64,000 bases of DNA from Pyronema omphalodes. Taxonomy: Eukaryota > Ascomycota > Pezizomycetes > Pezizales > Pyronemataceae. Made by a program: the position numbers and the translations under genes. Position 1 is the first letter of the stretch; the number at the start of each line of letters is the position of its first letter. Under the pieces are notes generated by a model, which was not told the origin of the DNA, did no database searches, and saw only the letters and a program-made list of their open reading frames with translations. The stretch is taken from contig JAJJXM010000058.1 of the NCBI GenBank assembly GCA_024516155.1, positions 368,739 through 432,738 of the forward strand, written 5' to 3'. Positions 48,788 through 58,567 of the stretch are shown here, piece after piece.

Positions 48788-51700
48788 TTAATTATTGGAG
48801 GTAACCGCGTGCTCGTCCGTCAGGTCCAGCAGCGTCCCCCAGTCTGTTGTCAGCGTAGCAGATGTGTCCTCCTCAGCGGGGAGTTTACTTAACCTTGCGT
48901 GAGCCCACTCCGCAGTCGCTATCTTGGTCTCTGAGATCATAGCGGACAGTGCTTTGGTTCCGGCGGTGGTGTGTAAGATTGTCGGTAGTGTGAGGTGTCG
49001 TCGTCGTGGGATTTTCAGTGTGCGTCGCAGTTCGGTCCGTTGGGAAGTGAAGTGGGGGCACGAGAGAATGAGATGTTTGGGGGATTGCGGAGGGTGAAGG
49101 GGGCATGAGCACGAGCGGGAGGGGTATTGGGCGGTGGGGGGATGAGCAAGGCAGTCCAAAAAATAACCGTGTCCGGTTCGCAATCCCAAGATTGCGGTTG
49201 ATAGTTTGCGTGGTAGGGCCGTGTAGGCATGGTCGAGGCGTCGACGGTGTGGGGCGTCGTATGTTTTAAGTTTCGGCGCGGAGGAGTACCAGGTCGTCCA
49301 GTCTTGGATGTACTGATCGTGAATTTGTCGGTGTATCCAGGACAGGGAGACCGGTAGCGAAGAGGGGGGAGTTAGGGTGGTTGCAGTTTTGGCGAGGAGG
49401 TCGGCTTGGTCGTTCCCGGGTATGTCGGTATGTCCTGGGACCCAATGTAAGGTGACGGATGTGTCTTTGGAACGGAGGGAGGAGGCGATGTCGTGTATAG
49501 CGCGGGCGAGCTCTTGGCCCGGACCATATGTTGTGCGAGAGGCGCGGAGGATGGCCGCCTGGTTGTCTGTAAAGACGTGTATCCGGCGGCGTCGGAGGTG
49601 GTTGGGGGGGATGATTTTGTAGCACATCTCGAGGCAGTCGTGAATTGCTCGTAGTTCGGCGTCGAACACTTCCGTGGTCGTGCCCATGGGGATGGATTCG
49701 TTGACTTGACGGGGGAAACCTGAGGTGATGCAGTATCCGGCGCCTGTTCTTCCTTCGAGTTGGGAGCCGTCTGTATAGGCGATAATGTTGGTTTTGTCGT
49801 CACTCAGGTTGCGGATCAGCGAGAGGTGTTCGACGGCGGCTTCGGGTTTGGGGAGGGAGGATATCTTTATTCGTAGGGGTGAGCGTATCCACGGGGTGGG
49901 ATTTGGGTGTGCCGTGTCCTCGATTACGTCGTCTGGCAATATCCACTGACTGACGGAGCGGAGCATGCGAACGAGGCGCGAGGGGGCTTTCCGGGTGGTG
50001 TTCCAGGGGTAGTCATATTCGGACGGGTCACATATGGAGGTGGGGAAGTGGTTGGGCACGGGGAAGGAGGAAGGGCAGCGTCTAACTACGGGGTGGGAAG
50101 GGGGGAGGGAGAGGAGGCGGAGAACGTATTTGCGGCTGCGGCGTTGAAGGCGAACTGCGACGGGGGGTATGGCGGCTTCGTTGTGTAGGGCCACTATGGG
50201 GGTCGATGTGAATGCGTTTAGTATGCGGCGTAGGGCGGAGTTTTGTTGCGTTTGTAGTGTGCTGGCCAGTCCTTTTTGTCCATTCCACCAGATCTCAGAG
50301 CCAAAATCCGACCTAGAGGTTACACACGCTTGATAAAGTGTACGGGTCGCTGAGGGGGACAGACCTGTTTCGTGACGTACCAAACTTCGGAGGGCGTTGA
50401 GGGACCTAGCGGCTGCCGTCAGTCTTATTTTTACATGTTGGGAAAAGGAAAGTTTGCGATCAAAATGTATTCCAATCCACCGGACCACGTCCTTGCTGCC
50501 TCCTTGAGTCCCGGGGGTGACTATGGTGCCGTTAGGTAAGCGCACGTTTGTTGCTTCGCTGTGTTCATCGATTCGCGACTTATGGAAGTGCAGCATCTCC
50601 GATTTGGAATCGTCGAATGCTACCGCGTTTGTCTGCGCCCAGTTGAATGCGGTGCGAGCGGCTGCTTCCAGGGCGCGCGCATTTTGTTCTCTCGTTCGTC
50701 CATGGGCCACCAAGGCAACGTCGTCTATATAGCTAGGGGTCCACAGGGTCGGGTGTTCGGATTGTAAGGCGTCAAAGAGGGGGCGAAGGTAAATGAGGAA
50801 GAGTATTGGCGACGCGGGGGATCCCTGGGGAATGCCGGTTTGAATTGGTCGCTGTGAATCTGTTCTGCCGTCAAAGGATAGGGCGGTTGTGCGGTCACTT
50901 AAGAATGAGGAACACCACGATATCACCGCCTGTGGGCAGCCGAGTGAGTGCATAGTTGCCAGTAATCTGGCGGAGGAGACGTTATCGAAAGCTCCTCGTA
51001 CATCTAAAAATAGGGCAGACGTCACGAGGCGATTTCCTGCGTTAACTTCTACCTCATGCGTCAGTGCCATCGCGGCGTCAATTGCCGAGCGTTTTGGGCG
51101 CCCGCCAATCTGGTCCTTATGCAGGATGTCGTGCGACTCCGCCATAAGGCTGAGCCGGGTCGCCATGAGTTTTTCTAACACCTTGCCCAAGCAGTTGAGT
51201 AAGGCGATCGGGCGGTATGCCTTTATGGCGCTATAGTCCGGTTTGTTTGGTTTAGGTATCACCACCGTCGTGGCCTCTCGCCAGCTCCGCGGATGATATC
51301 CTTTCGTTCCTAAGGTTGAGTACAGGGCGTTGAAAACTTTGGGGACTGCATCGTACGCCTTCCTAAGGCACGCGAACGTGATGGAGTCCGGGCCGGGGGC
51401 TTTCTTGGGGGAAGATGTTGTGATAGCCGTACGAATTTCTTCGGGGGTGAATGTTTTCCAGGGGAGTTGGGGGTTGGGTCGTGAGGTGCGCGTGGGGGGG
51501 GCAGCTGGGGGGGGAGGGAATAACGCTTGAAAGGCCTCTACCTTACTGTCGAAGTCGACGCATACCTTCTCCATTCCTCCTACCTGTGTCTTGATCGGTG
51601 GTGTCAATTGAGCGCGGCGCGGGTTTGTATATCGGAAGGCCGCCCATATGTCTGGTCCTTCCACCGCGGCTAAGTATTCCTTCCACATGGAGTCCTTTGC

Positions 51701-52789
51701 ATGTCGGACTTTCCTGTAGTGGGCGTTTCGAGACTGTTTGTATACGGCGAGGTGTTGGGGAAGGCGGGTCTGTTTCCATCTCCTCCTGGCCCGGGTCATG
51801 TCTTTACGTGTCAGGCGTACCTCCTCCGTCCACCATCTCTTCGACCGCGGGGTTGGGGTGAGGGTGGGTGTTGATATCGCGGCGGCGGTTTGGATAGAGT
51901 CGCGAAGGAGGGCAGCCCATTCGTCGAGGTTCTCGGCGGAGGGGTTGGCTCGGAGGTGGGACCACCGGGGGTAGGAAGCTTCGGTGAGACGTTGCAATTC
52001 TGCGGTGAAGGTCTCCCAGTCCGTCTTGCGCCAGTTTAGTCGCGTAGTGTCGCCGGCGGTGTTGTGGTGGTCTGGGTGTAAGGAGTTGATTTGGAAACGG
52101 ATCACCTCGTGGTCCGATCCCGTGGCAATGCCGTCGTCAATAGCCCAAGAAGAAATTTCTCTCGCCATCGCCGGGGCTGCCAGAGTCAGGTCGAGGACCG
52201 AAGAGCCCGATCCGTCTCGATAGTGGTAAGTAGGAACGTCCGGGACGTTTACCAGTTGCCATTGATGGTCTTCCATCAGTTCCACCAGCACGTCTGCTCT
52301 CGCTGGTCTGCGTGCGTGGGAGTTCCACAGAGGGTGATGGGCATTGAGGTCCCCTGTGATCACGCAACGGTGGGGGAGAGTGAGGGGGGTAAGGGAGCGG
52401 GGGACGGTATATAGTTTTGTTTGGGGGTCTTTTTCATTATAGATGTTTAAGAGGTAAAAGGAGGGAATGAGTGTGGTGCTGACCTCGAGTACCTGGAGGT
52501 CAGGATCTCCGCTGACGTCCGGTCTTGGTGTGACTCGAACGTGTGGGTTGAGGCGGGAGATATAGGCAGCAGTGCGATTGACTTTGTGGTGGCTGCGGGG
52601 GGGAAGTAACAAAAGGAAATCTGGATGTGTGATTGCGTACCGGGGATCTTTAACGTTAATCTCTTGTACCAGCAATATGTCTATTTTGGATCCTGCTGAG
52701 TTCAGCAGTGTTGTTAGTGCGGTGGCGCTGCGATTCGTGTTATGTGACACGATGCGAAGGGTCGCCGCTGATGAGTCGTATCTATTCAT
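48788..52789 (-). CDS. LINE I ORF2: endonuclease / RT / RNase H, 1333 aa
   Basis: Uninterrupted. Endonuclease motifs are VQEINVKD, ITGDLNAHHPLWNS, SSVLDLTLAAP and GSDHEVIRF. RT motifs are RPIALLNCLGK, LFLDVRGAFDNV, GIPQGSPASPILF and the catalytic PSYIDDVALV. RNase H has YTDGSQLEG, DAELRAIHD, FTDNQAAI and WVPGHTDIPGNDQADLLA. The C-terminal motif is CSCPLHPPQSPKHLILSC. It carries a ~27-residue C-terminal extension relative to LINE D. The ATG overlaps the ORF1 stop by 8 nt (ATGAATAG). Confidence 0.95.
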   Translation of the reverse strand: MNRYDSSAATLRIVSHNTNRSATALTTLLNSAGSKIDILLVQEINVKDPRYAITHPDFLLLLPPRSHHKVNRTAAYISRLNPHVRVTPRPDVSGDPDLQVLEVSTTLIPSFYLLNIYNEKDPQTKLYTVPRSLTPLTLPHRCVITGDLNAHHPLWNSHARRPARADVLVELMEDHQWQLVNVPDVPTYHYRDGSGSSVLDLTLAAPAMAREISSWAIDDGIATGSDHEVIRFQINSLHPDHHNTAGDTTRLNWRKTDWETFTAELQRLTEASYPRWSHLRANPSAENLDEWAALLRDSIQTAAAISTPTLTPTPRSKRWWTEEVRLTRKDMTRARRRWKQTRLPQHLAVYKQSRNAHYRKVRHAKDSMWKEYLAAVEGPDIWAAFRYTNPRRAQLTPPIKTQVGGMEKVCVDFDSKVEAFQALFPPPPAAPPTRTSRPNPQLPWKTFTPEEIRTAITTSSPKKAPGPDSITFACLRKAYDAVPKVFNALYSTLGTKGYHPRSWREATTVVIPKPNKPDYSAIKAYRPIALLNCLGKVLEKLMATRLSLMAESHDILHKDQIGGRPKRSAIDAAMALTHEVEVNAGNRLVTSALFLDVRGAFDNVSSARLLATMHSLGCPQAVISWCSSFLSDRTTALSFDGRTDSQRPIQTGIPQGSPASPILFLIYLRPLFDALQSEHPTLWTPSYIDDVALVAHGRTREQNARALEAAARTAFNWAQTNAVAFDDSKSEMLHFHKSRIDEHSEATNVRLPNGTIVTPGTQGGSKDVVRWIGIHFDRKLSFSQHVKIRLTAAARSLNALRSLVRHETGLSPSATRTLYQACVTSRSDFGSEIWWNGQKGLASTLQTQQNSALRRILNAFTSTPIVALHNEAAIPPVAVRLQRRSRKYVLRLLSLPPSHPVVRRCPSSFPVPNHFPTSICDPSEYDYPWNTTRKAPSRLVRMLRSVSQWILPDDVIEDTAHPNPTPWIRSPLRIKISSLPKPEAAVEHLSLIRNLSDDKTNIIAYTDGSQLEGRTGAGYCITSGFPRQVNESIPMGTTTEVFDAELRAIHDCLEMCYKIIPPNHLRRRRIHVFTDNQAAILRASRTTYGPGQELARAIHDIASSLRSKDTSVTLHWVPGHTDIPGNDQADLLAKTATTLTPPSSLPVSLSWIHRQIHDQYIQDWTTWYSSAPKLKTYDAPHRRRLDHAYTALPRKLSTAILGLRTGHGYFLDCLAHPPTAQYPSRSCSCPLHPPQSPKHLILSCPHFTSQRTELRRTLKIPRRRHLTLPTILHTTAGTKALSAMISETKIATAEWAHARLSKLPAEEDTSATLTTDWGTLLDLTDEHAVTSNN

Positions 52790-54692
52790 CAGTGGTCATG
52801 GTAGTGTCGGCGATGGGGTTTATTTCGGCGGGGATGGCGTCAAGGGGTGTTGTCTCCGGGCGGGTTTTCTGCCAGGCTTCCCTGACGACGTTCACTTTGA
52901 CGGGGTAGCGGGTGCTGTATGCGGCGTGGTGGACGTCTGTGTGGCCAGCGGCGACGCAATTTGCACACTTGTAGAGGGTGTGTTGACATTTGCGGCCCTG
53001 GATTGTGGGACACTGGCTGCATTGGTGATATTCGGTGGGGTGAGGGGCGGCGCATATCGCGCAGGCGGGGCCGTTGTCAGCTGGGCAGATTGCGTGATGA
53101 TGTCCAAATTTCTGGCACCTGCGGCATTGGTCAACGGAACGGGCGGTGAAGAATTCTGTCACCTTGCGTTGTTCGAATAATACTGTCACCTTTGTTCTCT
53201 TGAGGAGGTTGTATTCCTCGCTGGACTTCAGTGCGATCATCACACTGGAGGCGGTCTTACCAACACGCTTGTCCGGGTGAGAGATGTACCTTGGGGGTTG
53301 TGTCAGGCGTACGTTGTGGTTCGTCTCGATTTCTTGCTGCAATTTTTGCATACCCTCTGCGGTGTCCTCGTAGTAGTCCGTGGGGATTCCGTGGACTGCC
53401 AACTTATACCATTTTTCGTTAAGTCGGGGGGGCAAGAGGTCGGGGTGGACTGTGCATGCAGCGGCGTGGATAACTGAGAGGTGGGGGGTGAGATCGGTAA
53501 TGGATGTGTTCGGGGAGGGGGTAAGCATGAGGCTTCCTGCCATATTTTTCCTAACCGTCATGATGTTTCCTTCCACCTTCGCCTTGCGTAGGGCTTCGTT
53601 GATGGCTAATCCAATGGCGGCCTTAGAGCTATCGGGCAGGGCACGGGGGTCAGGGCAGGGGATCACAATGTCTTGGACGCGGGGGGGGTTCTTGCGTTGG
53701 GGGTTGGGTTTGGTGGTCTTAGGGGGGGTCTTTGATGGGGCAGCGGCTTTCTCTTTGAACAACTTGGTGGCCGCGGGTATTGGTCCTTGCCACGGTTCGT
53801 CCGCCTGGGGTGGGGGAGGGGGTAGGTGAGGGGGAGGAGTGAGCTCGTTCTTCCGGAGTTCAGCTTCGGCGTTCAGGCACCTCTGCTTCCAGTACTCGGC
53901 TTCGCTGAGGCGGGGGGCATGTTTGGAGGGTAAATCGAGAGGGGCGTTAACGGGTTGGGTATCGGGGCTGGTGGTCTCGAGGGGGGTGGAGGATGCGGAG
54001 ACGGGGGTGGGGGACACGGCGGTAGCTGTTCCTTTCGGTAGGAGGGACGGGGCGAGGAGTTGGACGGCATCGTAGATGGATTGGAGGAGGGACTGGTTCT
54101 TGTTGATTGTCTTGAACGCTTTGTTGATTCTGTCGTTCGTTGTCTGGTCAGCGTGACGAAACATGTCCGCGGTGGTGGCAAGATTGTGGTGGAGGACGTC
54201 GATGGATTGAGCGAGGTCGGCGTTGCTGGGAGGTGTGGCGTTAATCGGAGCGGTGTCGGGGTGGAGTCGTTTGACTAGTGCAGGAACGGGGGTGGAGTCT
54301 TCGGCGATATGGGTGATAGTATGGGCAGTGGAGGCGGCGGGGCGTTTTTTCTGTTTTCCGGTGGTTTGTTGAATGGTGTACCTAGGGTCATTGTTGCTTA
54401 GTTGGTCGGGGGTTTCGAGGTTGTCATGGAGGGGTTTTTTGTTGTGGGGTGTTTTGGGTGGGGCGTTGGTGGTGTTGCGAGAAGTTGGCGTTGGGGAGCT
54501 GTCTCGGGGAGACGCGTCGTCGTCGCTTGAATCCTCGCTGACGTCAGAGCACGTGTCTACGTGCATCTCATCGTCGGACGCGTCGGACTCGTGCGGCTCT
54601 GCGTTAGCGCGTTTTTCTCTCGCGAGCGCTCGAGGGGGCGCTTTGTCGGGGGGGAGGGGCTGTTTCTCAACAGCGGAGGATCGGGTGGGCAT
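52782..54692 (-). CDS. LINE I ORF1: zinc-knuckle protein, 636 aa
   Basis: Acidic N-terminal region (HESDASDDEMHVD), a coiled-coil-like section (~165-215), a Pro-rich middle, the conserved RLNEKWYKLAVHGIPTDYYE segment and a Cys/His cluster (CRRCQKFGHHHAIC, CAICAAPHPTEYHQC, then CQHTLYKCANC). The third cluster ends STRYPVK where LINE D has SKQCPVR, so its last Cys is replaced. The start at ATG 54692 follows a 5'UTR of about 230 bp. Confidence 0.93.
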   Translation of the reverse strand: MPTRSSAVEKQPLPPDKAPPRALAREKRANAEPHESDASDDEMHVDTCSDVSEDSSDDDASPRDSSPTPTSRNTTNAPPKTPHNKKPLHDNLETPDQLSNNDPRYTIQQTTGKQKKRPAASTAHTITHIAEDSTPVPALVKRLHPDTAPINATPPSNADLAQSIDVLHHNLATTADMFRHADQTTNDRINKAFKTINKNQSLLQSIYDAVQLLAPSLLPKGTATAVSPTPVSASSTPLETTSPDTQPVNAPLDLPSKHAPRLSEAEYWKQRCLNAEAELRKNELTPPPHLPPPPPQADEPWQGPIPAATKLFKEKAAAPSKTPPKTTKPNPQRKNPPRVQDIVIPCPDPRALPDSSKAAIGLAINEALRKAKVEGNIMTVRKNMAGSLMLTPSPNTSITDLTPHLSVIHAAACTVHPDLLPPRLNEKWYKLAVHGIPTDYYEDTAEGMQKLQQEIETNHNVRLTQPPRYISHPDKRVGKTASSVMIALKSSEEYNLLKRTKVTVLFEQRKVTEFFTARSVDQCRRCQKFGHHHAICPADNGPACAICAAPHPTEYHQCSQCPTIQGRKCQHTLYKCANCVAAGHTDVHHAAYSTRYPVKVNVVREAWQKTRPETTPLDAIPAEINPIADTTMTTDE

Positions 54693-54939
54693 CGGAAGTT
54701 CGGGATAGGTTGTTTCTGCGGTAGCGACAAGGAATCCGCGATTGAAATGATGGTTGTTGATGTGGGTGGAGGGTGGTGTTGATGGAACCGGTTCGCGGGG
54801 CTTTTCTCAGGGGCCCGAAAACTCTTTTTCGATGAAAACTCAACGAAAAAGAGAGGGCCTGATCTGGAAATGCTGCGAATAGGTAATTCGGGGCTGCCGA
54901 ACAATAATCCGCGATAAAATCTTGAAATCGCGCATATCA

Positions 54940-54984
54940 GTTCCATCCACCAGTTTCCCTGAGTGGTGTTCCTTGCTGCAGGAC
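54940..54984. repeat. Repeat R1, copy 2, right part
   Basis: AGTTCCATCCACCAGTTTCC and following, matching 514-560. It ends where the J LTR starts. Confidence 0.8.
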
Positions 54985-55710
54985 TGTCACAAACCGCTAA
55001 AGATATGCTCCTGGGGGGGATTATGACCACAGCCGGGCTGTGGTTCGTAGGCGTGACATTGGGGATTGCTTATGTCACAGTTAGGCTTTAGGGGAGAGGG
55101 TAGAGTTAGGGTTTGAACGAGGGAACGAGGGGGGCGAAGTTTGGGATGGAACAAGGAGGATTTTCTTTATGTCTGGAATGAGGTTTCGTATATGTTTTGA
55201 ATTATGTTTTGAATTATGTTTGAATCACGTTTTCTTTATGTTTTGTCTGTGTCTTGTCTATGTCTCTTATCTTGTTTTCTTCAGGTTTGGGGTCACAGTG
55301 GGACGAAGGGTGTCTCATGATTGTTTAGATATCTGCGGGACAGATAAGTTGGGAAATCATATGAGCACGAAAGTATAAGAAGGGACATTTCCATTTCATT
55401 AGCTTAGTACGCAATCATTTATCTATTTACACAATCCTATCTACACACTGAAGTCTCATCATTCAAACCAGTGAACACACCCAGCCCTTTGCCCATCTCC
55501 GTTCCCATTCCGTTACTTACCCATTCCCCCAATGAATAACCATTCCCAACGTTCACACCGAAGGCAACGTTGCAGGGTCATCCTGTGTACGATGTAAGTT
55601 CTGCCTGAGCGCGTAACTAACTTACCGAGGAAGTCCAGAGACGAACTCAACTGCAAAGCAGTCCGCTAGTTGTATCGCCTGTCATCCGCGTGCAGCTGTG
55701 GGTTTCGAAA
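54985..55710 (+). repeat. J 5' LTR
   Basis: Starts TGTCACAAACCGC; the end is inferred at the PBS-like TTTGATTGCA. It is about 726 bp. The first ~107 bp encode a hydrophobic peptide ending TTAGLWFVGVTLGIAYVTVRL, homologous to the ORF3 tail of Gy2, up to a stop at 55089-55091. The rest of U3 differs from Gy1/Gy2 and holds short ATGTTTTGAATT repeats near 55190-55250. A TATA-like AAGTATAAG is at 55370-55378 and the inferred start ACGCAATCA near 55411. Confidence 0.75.
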
Positions 55711-55957
55711 TTTGATTGCATCCTCCGAACGACACCCGATACAACCAGAGGAAGCACGAAGGGCTTCTGAACAGTAACACGATAACAAACAAGAAACCAC
55801 CAGTACCGTGGATCCGTTTTGACTGCAAGAGCTGAGCGAGGTCATCGAAAGAGAAGCAACAGGCCTAGCGAGTCCAGTAACCCCTGAGCACCTATCCTGC
55901 CCGCATACTCCCGTTTCACCGGGACCAGCACAGATCACTGAGGATCTAGGATCCCCA
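55711..55957 (+). other. J leader between PBS and gag
   Basis: Begins with TTTGATTGCA, the counterpart of the Gy2 self-priming site, which pairs with GCAATCA in the J LTR at 7 contiguous bases. The remainder corresponds to the region upstream of the gag ATG; no independent gene is seen. Confidence 0.6.
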
Positions 55958-56889
55958 ATGGCCTCCCAGCAAGGAACGAGTGGTACGGCACCACCCTCGG
56001 TCATGGTGACCCAGGAACAACTTCAACAATTGTTCCAACAACTTACCTACCGACCATCTCTGACCAGTAAGCCCAAGGCTGAGGTCTCCGAGCTGTACCA
56101 CGGAGAGAGGACAAAGCTTCGGGCCTTCCTGGCCCAGTGTGAGCTGAAGTTGAACTGTGAACCAAACAGATTTGACAGTGACATTAAACGGGTCAACTAC
56201 GCCAGTTCGCGGTGTTGGGGAAATGCGTGCTCGTGGATTGAACCCTCCATCGCGATGCGAAGGAGCACTTACACACCGGGGAGGCGTTCAAGACTGCCGT
56301 TTCAAGGGCATTTAGAGAGGCAGATTCAAGGGAGGTGGCCAGAAGGAAATTCAAGAATGTACGTCAGGGGAATCGGTCCGCCGCGGCATACTGGGCCGAA
56401 TTCCAGAGAATTATCGCGCACCTGCAATATAACGACGAGGTCTACATTGACCGGTTCAGCGATGGACTTCGTATAGACGTGCAGAGACAACTCGCCATTC
56501 TCGAGACCCGCCGGACAAAATGAATCGATTCCGCAAACAAGGCAATTCCGTTGCACAGCCGGCTGTTCGATTCCCGGACTCTGCAGAACTGATATGAATC
56601 CCAATACCAGAATTCTCATCAAAAGAATGGCCACCAGGGATCAACCTTCTCAGAACCCGAGCCAATGAAGTTGGATGCTACCCGAAGGGGCCAGCTTAGG
56701 GATAGGGCAGAGGAAGAGAAACAAAGCAGAAAAAACGAGTGTTATAACTGCGGAAAGGCGGGCCACTATACCGCGAAGTGTCCCCACAAGAAACCCATGG
56801 GAGAACGGAAACCCTACCGGGCGGCGGAGGCCATCATGGACGAGGAACAAGTCGACGAGAGGGCGGGAAAAGATGATCCCCAGGAGTAA
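55958..56889 (+). pseudogene. J gag, frameshifted
   Basis: Starts MASQQGTSG; capsid-like ELYHGERTKLRAFLAQCELKLN and YASSRCWGNA are clear. The frame shifts near 56250-56335 and continues as ARRKFKNVRQGNRSAAAYWA, then hits a stop at 56521-56523 and further breaks. It resumes with the C-terminal CYNCGKAGHYTAKC knuckle, ending at TAA 56887-56889. It is inactivated. Confidence 0.88.
56865..56871 (+). promoter_or_regulatory. -1 frameshift heptamer in J
   Basis: GCG GGA AAA in the gag frame, the same X XXY YYZ site and position as in Gy2. In J the -1 frame meets a TGA two codons on (56874-56876), another sign of decay. Confidence 0.7.
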
Positions 56890-56954
56890 AAGAACAAGGT
56901 GGACTCCTGGGGACGAAGGGTTTCGCCGAACCAGAAAGTCCGGAACCAGCCTAC

Positions 56955-57412
56955 ATGATATCGAGCGTAGGCCCATACCGGCGAGACGAAAAAATCATAT
57001 TAGAAGTAGTAATGAAAGGAAAAGATAATCGGGAACACGCCATGATGGCCATGGTGGACGGTGGAGCAATGGAGAACTTCATCGACAAGGAATATGCCGA
57101 AAGGGTTTGGATCCTGTTCAAAAGAAAGGACGTCCCACGAAGAGTGTTGGCAGTGGATGGAAGAGAGATGGCCAGTGGACCAGTCACCCACGAAGCTATG
57201 GTAAAACTACAGATCAACAACCATGAGGAGGATATCAAACTGCACTGTATCACGATTGGAAACTCACCTATGATTGTGGGGCTTCCATGGCTCCGGATGC
57301 ACAACCCCAGTGTCGACTGGAACGAGGGAAGAGTAACATTTGACTTGTCGCATTGCGCTAAGAGGTGCCTAGGGACCTCACCTCACGCGACCACTGTAAT
57401 GCAAGACGCCGC
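56955..57412 (+). pseudogene. J protease region, interrupted by LINE K
   Basis: ISSVGPYRRDEKIILEV, MVDGGAMENFID (DGGA in place of the DCGA of Gy2) and IVGLPWLRMHNPSVDW are the retroviral-type aspartic protease. LINE K inserted after TSPHATTVMQDA with a 12-bp TSD (GCAAGACGCCGC at 57401-57412 and 58536-58547). Pol continues in frame at 58548-58567 and 60577-60737 as a charged spacer before the next LINE. The long apparent ORF through K is an accidental fusion. Confidence 0.85.
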
Positions 57413-57902
57413 ACGCAAGAAAGCACGCGAGAAGACCGTTGCCGAGTGGACGCACTGGTACTCCTCCTCCGATCGACCACACACATACTCTGCCCCGCAC
57501 CGGAGACGCATGGATCCCATCTACGTCGACAACCCCCGGTGGCTCTCTACCGCGATCCTCGGCCTTCGTACAGGACACGGATACTTTCTGGACTACCTGG
57601 CACACCCGCCGACAGACTCCTACCCATCGCGACGTTGTAGCTGCCCGCTACACCCCCCTCAGACCCCTCGGCACCTGCTCCTCAGCTGCCCAGATCACCA
57701 GGACGCCCGGACAACACTTCGACAGGATCTCAAACTCCACAGGAATTCCCGGATCAATTTGGACAACATCCTCTACACCCCCTCCGGCACAAAGGCTCTC
57801 TCTTCGTTTATCTCCGCGACAAAGGTCGCTACTTCGGTATGGGCTCATGCCAGGTTAAGTAGGACTCGCAGGCGAGACCACCCCCGTTTCATTGACAGCT
57901 AA
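57413..57902 (+). pseudogene. LINE K ORF2 C-terminal fragment
   Basis: Encodes the end of ORF2 downstream of RNase H: STAILGLRTGHGYFLDYLAH, the CSCPLHPPQTPRHLLLSC motif and SGTKALSSFISATKVATS, with stop TAA at 57900-57902. No RT or endonuclease is present. It is fused in frame to J protease only by chance of insertion. Confidence 0.88.
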
Positions 57903-58535
57903 TAAGCAGTACCGCTTGACTTCTCCGTGCGTTATAGATTCGTCGCTCTCTTTTGACTTCATGTATTCCTTCTCATTTTCTTTGCTTTTCTGTTTCCTTT
58001 GTTATCGCGGGCGGAGTTGGATAGGAGGAGACAGTGGAGGGAGAAGGGACCAGGGTAGGAAGGGGAGACGGGATTGCGCGACGAGAGTTTTTCCTTTGAT
58101 TATTTCCTTTCTTTTGTTTTGTTTTTAAGGGCGGAAGGGGTATACGGGATTGCACGAGGAGAGAGAGGCGCGATGGGAAGGGGCAGAGTGGGCCGGCGGA
58201 GGTTATCTTCTTCTTTTTGTTCGTGGAGGAAATAAAGGCGGGAAAAACGGCTAAAACATGGGAGGGGAAGGGTGGAGGAAAGAGAGGACACCCGGCGCGG
58301 TGGCCTCTGTGCGAACAGGGCACTGGAACAGCAGACGCGGTTGGACAACAAGACCAACGAAGTAATAGTGGGGACAGGACCACAAAATCACAGCCTAAGG
58401 GAGGATCAGCGGAGGTAGAGACGGGACTTTGTTTTGTTTTTGCTTTTGACTTTCCATGTACTATAAACCTGTACCCTCGTCATAACCAATAAGGTTGCAT
58501 ACGAGTAATGAATAAACAAACAAACAAACAAACAA
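57413..58535 (+). mobile_element. LINE K: 5'-truncated LINE 3' end
   Basis: Plus-strand, about 1.1 kb, with a 12-bp TSD. It contains the ORF2 C-terminus, a 3'UTR, a hairpin with AACC/GGTT stem and AATAA loop (58484-58496) and a CAAA tail. Sequence and loop differ from the D family and from LINE I, so it represents a further subfamily. Confidence 0.9.
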
Positions 58536-58567
58536 GCAAGACGCCGCTATTCGACAATATCCACTGG

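Larger units (their letters stand above)
47983..54925 (-). mobile_element. LINE I: full-length LINE of a second family, both ORFs intact
   Basis: Minus-strand element of 6943 bp with a perfect 14-bp TSD (AAATCGCGCATATC at 47969-47982 and 54926-54939). Its proteins are clearly homologous to those of LINE D but well diverged. The tail is TAAA repeats rather than CAAA. The 3' hairpin keeps the AACC/GGTT stem with a TTAC loop (48020-48031). A long T-rich run (48749-48789) lies just after the ORF2 stop, matching the internal oligo(A) of the D family. It is a second candidate active LINE. Confidence 0.94.

Noticed and set aside
56955..57902. A 315-codon ORF joining an aspartic-protease N-terminus to the LINE ORF2 C-terminus
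   Set aside because: The 12-bp TSD at 57401-57412 and 58536-58547 shows LINE K landed in the J protease region in frame by chance; it is not a gene.
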